Shown here: positions 58,986-64,000 of the stretch, in pieces
How the letters are laid out: every line of letters starts with the position of its first letter
Numbering within the stretch: the first letter of the stretch is position 1
Assembly (NCBI GenBank): GCA_963573315.1
Contig: OY752149.1
Span: forward strand, 1,116,001 to 1,180,000
Reading direction: 5' to 3'
DNA length: 64,000 nt
Origin: Entomortierella parvispora
Taxonomy: Eukaryota > Mortierellomycota > Mortierellomycetes > Mortierellales > Mortierellaceae
Translations under genes and position numbers: made by a program
Notes under the pieces: model-generated
What the model was told of the DNA's origin: nothing
The model's database searches: none
Seen by the model: only the letters and a program-made list of their open reading frames with translations

Positions 58986-59677
58986 ATGATTCTTCTCAAG
59001 AACACACAATTGGCTGTGAAAGTGTCGAATCGTAAGGTGATTCAACAAGTACAGCTACTCCTCACTGCTGCTGGATACCGTGATTGGGACATTGGAGTGT
59101 GCCTAACTGGGAATACCAAAGTCAAACAGCTGAACTCTCGATATCGAGGAAAGGACAGAGCAACCGACATTCTTTCCTTTCCTTTTGCAGAGGTAGTTTT
59201 ACGTAAAAGGACGCGAGAATATAATATTTGGCTGTCCACGTCTGACAAGTGACTAACGAGTATCCCATTTCTTTTTTTTCTTTTCAGGCAATTAAACCCG
59301 GCAAACTTCCAACACCAATGTCCGAAGATGACAAAAACCTAGGCGACATCTTCATTTCCATGAAATATGTCAACAATTGGTGCGAATCAAACAAGGTGGA
59401 TATCCATGAACGGTTGCCGGTGCTCTATGCACACGGTATATGTCATCTATTGGGATACGATCACAGCGAAGATCATGACTACGCGGTCGTAAGTGTTTAT
59501 TTTGACCGGAGAAAATCAACGTTTGAACGAGCGAGCGTCATGTTGACAGAGGATTATCCTTTCTCTTATTTCGCCTCGTAGATGAAGAGAAAAGAGATCC
59601 GCATCTTAAAGAAGATGAAAAACTGGGAATCGCTGCTGGAAGAGGATGAGACAAAAGGAAGTTCCAAAAAACCATGA
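58986..59677 (+). CDS. YBEY: YbeY-type endoribonuclease / rRNA maturation factor
   Basis: Three exons (58986-59192, 59288-59488, 59582-59677) give 167 residues. YbeY is a zinc-dependent RNase needed for rRNA maturation in bacteria and, in eukaryotes, for mitochondrial or plastid ribosomes. The zinc motif H-x3-H-x5-H is complete: HGICHLLGYDH (His118, His122, His128). Other conserved parts are LNSRYRGKDRATDILSFPF and LGDIFIS. The last exon encodes a Lys/Glu-rich tail. A start 157 bp after the CDK7 stop suggests a very short promoter. Mitochondrial location is inferred from the family; the N-terminus is not strongly presequence-like. Confidence 0.92.
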
Positions 59678-59823
59678 TACCCAATAATAAAAAACGGCCG
59701 CTAATACCCAGTGAAGAAAGCGGTTTATTGTTCAAGATTTTTAACAAAAGGGATATATGACAAGAGGAAAGATGGAAGAGAAGGGGAAGAAGGAGGGGAA
59801 GAAACGAAATGGGTTTATTTTGT

Positions 59824-61476
59824 TTAGCAAAGGGTATGGGCATTGGCTTCTTCGGCGGCCAACTTCTCGACCTTGAGGATCTCAATCTCGCTCAACATAC
59901 GCTGACGTTCCTCCTCTTCGCGTTCATACATGGCCACATCTTCCATCTTGGCCTTCCGATCGCCCATCCAAAAGACCATCAAGGGCACAAACGCAAAGAG
60001 AATACAGGCCGTCGTAATACAATTCCACTTGAATCCATGTTCCTTGTAGATATAGCCGGCCATGATGGGTCCGATCAACATGCCGAAACTGAACGCAATG
60101 TTAAAGATGGCAAATGCGCGAGCGTACGCGGCCTTGTCACCTGTCCGTCGGACCACTGCTGAGATCTCTCCGAGAATGGGGGCAATAAACGAACTAGTAC
60201 TGAGGCCAATACCGACCAAGACCAGGATGATCGCCCACAGCGGCTTGTTCTGGATACTGAGCAATAACATGAAGCAGCCACAAATCGTCACTGCACAGGA
60301 GCAAAGAATCTTTGCGCCATAACGATCCGAGACCCAACCGGCCAGAGGCGAGATGATGGTGGGCATCGTAAACGCAATAAAGACAAGACCGACCTGACCC
60401 TCAGTCATGTTGAAGCGATCTTTAAGGTAGTAGGGCAAGGTTGGCTCCAGGGTCGAAAGATCAAACGCCTCCAAGGTCGTCACGGCCACGGCGGCAATCA
60501 TTCGTTTGGTCGTGATCAGTTTCCAGATGGACGTCTTGATTTCCTCGGTGTAAGGATTGCCTGCAGCGATCGCACGTTCCCGGAGCTCAGTCTCGTACCG
60601 ACGGATTTCCAAGACCTCATCCGCGCGCTCCTCGATCAGAAGCACGAGGCAAACCATGACAATACAGCCAAAAACGATGCTGAAGTAGAATGGCGCGTGT
60701 TCACCAAAGGCATCGTGCAAGAGACCTCCGATGGGGGGACCTCCGAGGAGACCCATGGTGTGACCGATCAAGGCCTTGCCCATCTGGATACCCATTTCGT
60801 CGGCACTGAAGGAATCGGTCATCAAGGCAAGACCCAAAGTCCATACAGCACCTCCAGAGACACCCTGAAAGAAACGAGCAAAGATCAAGAGCCAATAGGT
60901 ATGGGCAAAGATGAAGATGACCGTGGCAACCAAGAGACCCGAGAGACCGATCATCATGGGGAAACGGCGAGAAGCCATCTTGTCCGAGAGGATACCAAAG
61001 ATGGGAGACGAAGACATGATACCGGCAGCGTAGACTGCGACAAGGACACCAGTGTTTGTCGAATCACCGCCCATGCGCTCAATGATGCCGGGGGCGAGGG
61101 GGATGACAATACCGTAAGCTGACATGTCCGTGAAAAGAGCCAAGAGGATAGTCATGGTGATGAAGTGCTTGGATGTGCGGAAACCATGAAGGAAGGGCTT
61201 CCTTTTCTTCAGAGCAATGATACTGCCATCGTCGCTGGAAGATGCCTTACGAAGGGTTGTAGGGTATTGCTTCAGAGGGACAGCCTTTTCAAGGGCAGAG
61301 GAATCGTCCAAAGAACCTTCCTTGGACTCTTGGATAGTCCTCTGAAGTGAAGTGTTCAATCTATTCGCGGCGACATCAGCAGGGGATGTGGAAGAGGTTG
61401 AGGTGGCACGATCTGCGTCGCAATGGTGAGTTGCGGAAAGATTTACGGCGTTGTCATGGACGGCAACTGGCTGCAT
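59824..61476 (-). CDS. MFS transporter, DHA1 / vesicular-amine-transporter type
   Basis: A single intronless frame encodes 550 residues. It is a 12-helix major facilitator; helix 1 is FITMTILLALFTDMSAYGIVIPLAP and motif A reads GILSDKMASRRFPMM. Motif C-like GGPPIGGLLHDAFG follows. The overall pattern (VYAAGIMSSSPIFG, ARFFQGVSGGAVWTLGLALMTDSF, PILGEISAVVRR) resembles SLC18-like members of DHA1. Residues 1-100 are a long Ser/Thr-rich cytosolic leader and the last 40 are Glu-rich coiled coil. The substrate is unknown; drug, amine or polyol export are all possible. The lack of introns contrasts with almost all other genes of the window. Confidence 0.9.
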   Translation of the reverse strand: MQPVAVHDNAVNLSATHHCDADRATSTSSTSPADVAANRLNTSLQRTIQESKEGSLDDSSALEKAVPLKQYPTTLRKASSSDDGSIIALKKRKPFLHGFRTSKHFITMTILLALFTDMSAYGIVIPLAPGIIERMGGDSTNTGVLVAVYAAGIMSSSPIFGILSDKMASRRFPMMIGLSGLLVATVIFIFAHTYWLLIFARFFQGVSGGAVWTLGLALMTDSFSADEMGIQMGKALIGHTMGLLGGPPIGGLLHDAFGEHAPFYFSIVFGCIVMVCLVLLIEERADEVLEIRRYETELRERAIAAGNPYTEEIKTSIWKLITTKRMIAAVAVTTLEAFDLSTLEPTLPYYLKDRFNMTEGQVGLVFIAFTMPTIISPLAGWVSDRYGAKILCSCAVTICGCFMLLLSIQNKPLWAIILVLVGIGLSTSSFIAPILGEISAVVRRTGDKAAYARAFAIFNIAFSFGMLIGPIMAGYIYKEHGFKWNCITTACILFAFVPLMVFWMGDRKAKMEDVAMYEREEEERQRMLSEIEILKVEKLAAEEANAHTLC

Positions 61477-62466
61477 TTGCTCTTCAACGTATATGTAGAT
61501 GTGCGTGTGGAGAATTAAGGATGGAGGATGAAAGGATTATCCATTACTAGCTGGTCGGCTGAAAGGACAAAGCAGGATGTAGTAGTGTAGTAGAAGAAGA
61601 AGGTGAGAATGGAGAAAAAACCCGGGAAGGTGGGGACTTTTTGCATTTATATGTTCTGCAAAGGGCCAAAGGGCGTACCATATCAGGCAAGCAATTGCAA
61701 AAATTGAAATGAGAATGTTCCACGTCGGGAGAGCGGCAGCGCAGTCTCACTTTTCTCGGCAGTGTTGTTTATCTGAATGTCTCTCCTTCTCCCCTTTGGC
61801 AACTCAGCTGCCAAGAGGTCTCCTTCTTTGCAGTCCTCGCTGAGCAATTGCATCATTCAGGACGACGCAGACTCTGAAGGGGAAACTGCACTTCAGTTTT
61901 AGAAAGACACACTGTTTGGATACCGTCGACCCCGGTGAGCCCTCGTCTCACTGCTTCGCAGATGTGTGTGCTGCTAAGACGTATAGGGATTGTGACCCTC
62001 TCTGACGACAAAACGATCGAGAATTGGGTCAGCTATGTATGCGCGGGTCTAGCGCGTACCTTTCTGTCCGTCGTTGTTTGCTCGGTAGTGATGGCCCCTC
62101 GGGTGCAGCGAAAGTAGCAAGGACGGCCCGTCCGTTAAGGACCAAGCATGCCATCCTGATATGGTTAAGATTTTCAGAAACTTGTTGTTGGATGGTTTCT
62201 TTTCTCGGATTTCAATGGTAACCCCGAACCAACGAAGAAAAAAAATTGCAAGGGCGAAGGACTAACGATCCCCACTCAGGTGACGTTGCGATGAATGTTT
62301 GCGAATGTTTTTATTTTGACAATTTGACGTTGGTCCGTGCCATTTGACTGAAATTCTCCGCTTTTGGGGAATCGGGTTGGTTGGTGGCAACGGTCGTTTG
62401 TGGGCTGTGGTGGTTTCGGGATGTGTGGTACACTACAAGAGTATTCTGAACGTAGCCGACTTTTTT
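61477..62466. other. Intergenic region MFS transporter to ATX1
   Basis: The left 250 bp is the promoter side of the MFS gene, with a TTTATATG sequence near 61645. The right part is the 3' side of ATX1. Short open frames between 61935 and 62530 show no similarity to known families, and no RNA gene was recognised. Confidence 0.5.
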
Positions 62467-62953
62467 TTAGTCCGTGGCCACCTTGGCAGTCTTTCCAGTC
62501 TTCTGGATCGCCGCAAGAATCTCGTCCTGTGAGAGAAAAAAGGAGTCAAAAGGTTGTTTATGGAGACAGGTTGGAATCCACTCGTACTCAAATAAGCAAA
62601 GACTTCATTCGAACAGTCCTGAACATACCACATTCAAGGTCGAGGACTCAACAACGACACGTTGCTTTTCAAGAGAAACATCAAACTTGTCGACTCCTAG
62701 GGTTTATCGTGGAGATGAATATTGTTAAGAAAAACCGTTGGATTCACCCAGCACAGTACAAGAGTTTGTGGTGTTCAACTTACCTTGCAGCTTGTTGAGG
62801 GCTTTGGTGACGGCGCCAGAGCAGCCGCTGCAGGACATGGCGACATCATACTTGAATTCCTACGGGCGCGGGAAGAGCAGAAGCGTGTCAATGGCATAGA
62901 GTCAGACAGGCGGGCATCGGTGTCCAGATTGGTAATTTGTTCTTACAGTCATT
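62467..62953 (-). CDS. ATX1: Copper chaperone Atx1
   Basis: Four exons (62953-62948, 62859-62784, 62696-62629, 62526-62467) give 69 residues, the usual length. Atx1 carries Cu(I) in the cytosol to the Golgi copper ATPase (Ccc2). The metal site MSCSGC is an M-x-C-x-x-C motif at residues 10-15. The heavy-metal-associated fold continues with GAVTKALNKLQGVDKFDVSL and TLNVDEILAAIQKTGK; the lysine in KTGK is typical of chaperones. The first coding exon has just six nt (Met-Thr) before a GTAAG donor; the acceptor at CGTAG restores TEFKYDVAMSC. It is too small to be noticed by simple frame searches. Confidence 0.93.
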
Positions 62954-63509
62954 GTGAGGGGTGTGGGTGGGGTCGTTGAAAGTGATTAGGGGGTGAGTAA
63001 GGGTGTTGGTGGATGTTTGAAGAGGAGAAGGCGGTGATTGTGAAAGGATGGTGAAAAAGGGAGAGATCCTTTTATACGTAAAAAAAAAGGTTGCTGTGTG
63101 AGGTAAATAAAAAACGGATTTGTCAGAGCACGAGGACTTTTAAGAATGGGAGTCGTGCTCGGATCGAGAGTGCCAATAGTTTGCAATCGCGTGCTCGGCT
63201 GCAGGCAGTGTCGCTAGCATAGGCAGCATCCTCTACGACACCAATAGAAGAAAAAAAGACAGAAAGTCCTATCCTGACCTGGAGACCGATGGACTTCCCC
63301 GCATTTCGCCTGGGTCTCTGGGTCTCACGGGTCTTTTTGGTGCGACCCCACCTCCATTCAAGCAGAGCGATACACTCTTCTCGGTACATTCACCCACTGT
63401 GTGCCCACAAAGCCCTTTCTGCGTTTCTTTTCTCTTCTTTCTTTCTCACGACCCTCCCTCTCTTCACTTCCTGCCCATCCATCGAATACATCGTCCCCAT
63501 TCACCAGCC
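62954..63509. promoter_or_regulatory. Divergent promoter region ATX1 / nucleoside hydrolase
   Basis: The starts face apart over 556 bp. The right 200 bp is CT-rich. An A-run lies near 63081-63089. No gene is seen. Confidence 0.5.
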
Positions 63510-64000
63510 ATGACTGTCACCACCACCGCTAGTCCTTGCATTATTGACTGCGATCCCGGCATTGACGACACCCTGGCCATTCTCCATGCCATGGGATCTA
63601 GCAAAATCGACCTGAAAGCAATCACTTTGACCTACGGCAACACCAACATTAACAATGTCACCAAGAACCTCTTCACCATTCTTCATGTCCTCGGCAAGGA
63701 GGTTAGTGCCGAGCGTCTTGAAACCTACCAAGGTCCAGATATCGAGAGACTTCGTCGTATCCAAACCCTTAGACCCGTAGTCGCTGTTGGTATGTGGACA
63801 TTCTTTGTGGAATGGATTGTTTTGTACCTGCACCCCTGCATACCTGCAACTGACTTTACTACTCTTTGTTTCAAAATATTCTAGGCGCCAAGGAGCCTCT
63901 TGCTCATAAGACAGCGTACGGAGAGGACTTTCATGGACCCGATGGTTTGGGTCGACTTCATTTGGACGATCCCGATCTGGCTCCCACTGACTGGACCGAG
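63510..64000 (+). CDS. Inosine-uridine-preferring nucleoside hydrolase (5' part)
   Basis: Exon 1 (63510-63789) and the start of exon 2 (from 63885) are visible; the gene runs out of the window. The enzyme family cleaves the N-glycosidic bond of nucleosides for salvage. The calcium-binding signature is present at the N-terminus: IIDCDPGIDDTLAILHA (Asp13, Asp15, Asp19, Asp20). Further family parts are LTYGNTNINNVTKN and, after the intron, HGPDGLG. Inosine/uridine preference cannot be read from this part. Confidence 0.9.

Overview
This window is a gene-dense piece of a fungal nuclear genome. The genes are split by many short introns (mostly 60-150 nt, GTAAG-type donors, CTAAC/CTGAC-like branch sites, AG acceptors). 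Intergenic DNA is rich in pyrimidine tracts and microsatellites. The proteins are typically fungal: a P3A plasma-membrane proton ATPase, a Met5-type fused sulfite reductase beta subunit, Osh3-, Smy2-, Tom22-, Bqt4-, Efm7- and Atx1-like proteins. The overall style suggests an early-diverging filamentous fungus such as Mortierellomycotina (Mucoromycota). That placement is an inference, not something the sequence proves. No tRNA, rRNA, CRISPR array or bacterial-type operon was seen.

Layout. 0-10 kb: a cut-off polyQ gene (-), PUS1 (-), ALKBH6 (-) and an OSH3-type oxysterol-binding protein (+). 10-17 kb: enolase (-) and the proton pump PMA1 (+), head to head over a 1.3-kb shared promoter region. 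17-20.3 kb: a gene-poor stretch with a TPR gene fragment, a minisatellite, an unexplained C-rich block and an LTR-like segment. 20-32 kb: an SLC35F-type transporter (-), a GYF-domain protein (+), mitochondrial methionine aminopeptidase (-), the fatty-acid elongation dehydratase PHS1 (-) and a mitochondrial pyruvate dehydrogenase kinase (+). 33-36.3 kb: a three-exon gene of 1002 codons derived from a hAT transposase. 36.9-49 kb: TOM22, a Bqt4-like tail-anchored APSES protein, a GH18 chitinase without signal peptide, an HD-domain phosphohydrolase, EFM7 (-), an ornithine carrier and TRAPPC12. 49.8-64 kb: MET5, a ZNF277-like zinc-finger protein (-), CDK7/KIN28, YBEY, an MFS transporter (-), ATX1 (-) and the start of a nucleoside hydrolase.

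The genes do not form one pathway cluster. Most neighbours are head-to-head pairs sharing a promoter region (ALKBH6/OSH3, ENO/PMA1, SLC35F/GYF, PHS1/PDK, EFM7/ORT1, ZNF277/CDK7, ATX1/IUNH) or convergent pairs with 150-500 bp between stops. Several products act in mitochondria (METAP1D, PDK, TOM22, ORT1, probably YBEY). The least ordinary items are the hAT-derived gene with a proline/glutamine repeat, the Bqt4-like nuclear-envelope protein, two GC-AG introns, exons of 6, 14 and 17 nt, a phenylalanine in the catalytic loop of enolase, and long poly-G tracts abutting two splice sites. All exon junctions were placed by eye using reading-frame continuity and family similarity; they have not been checked against transcripts.
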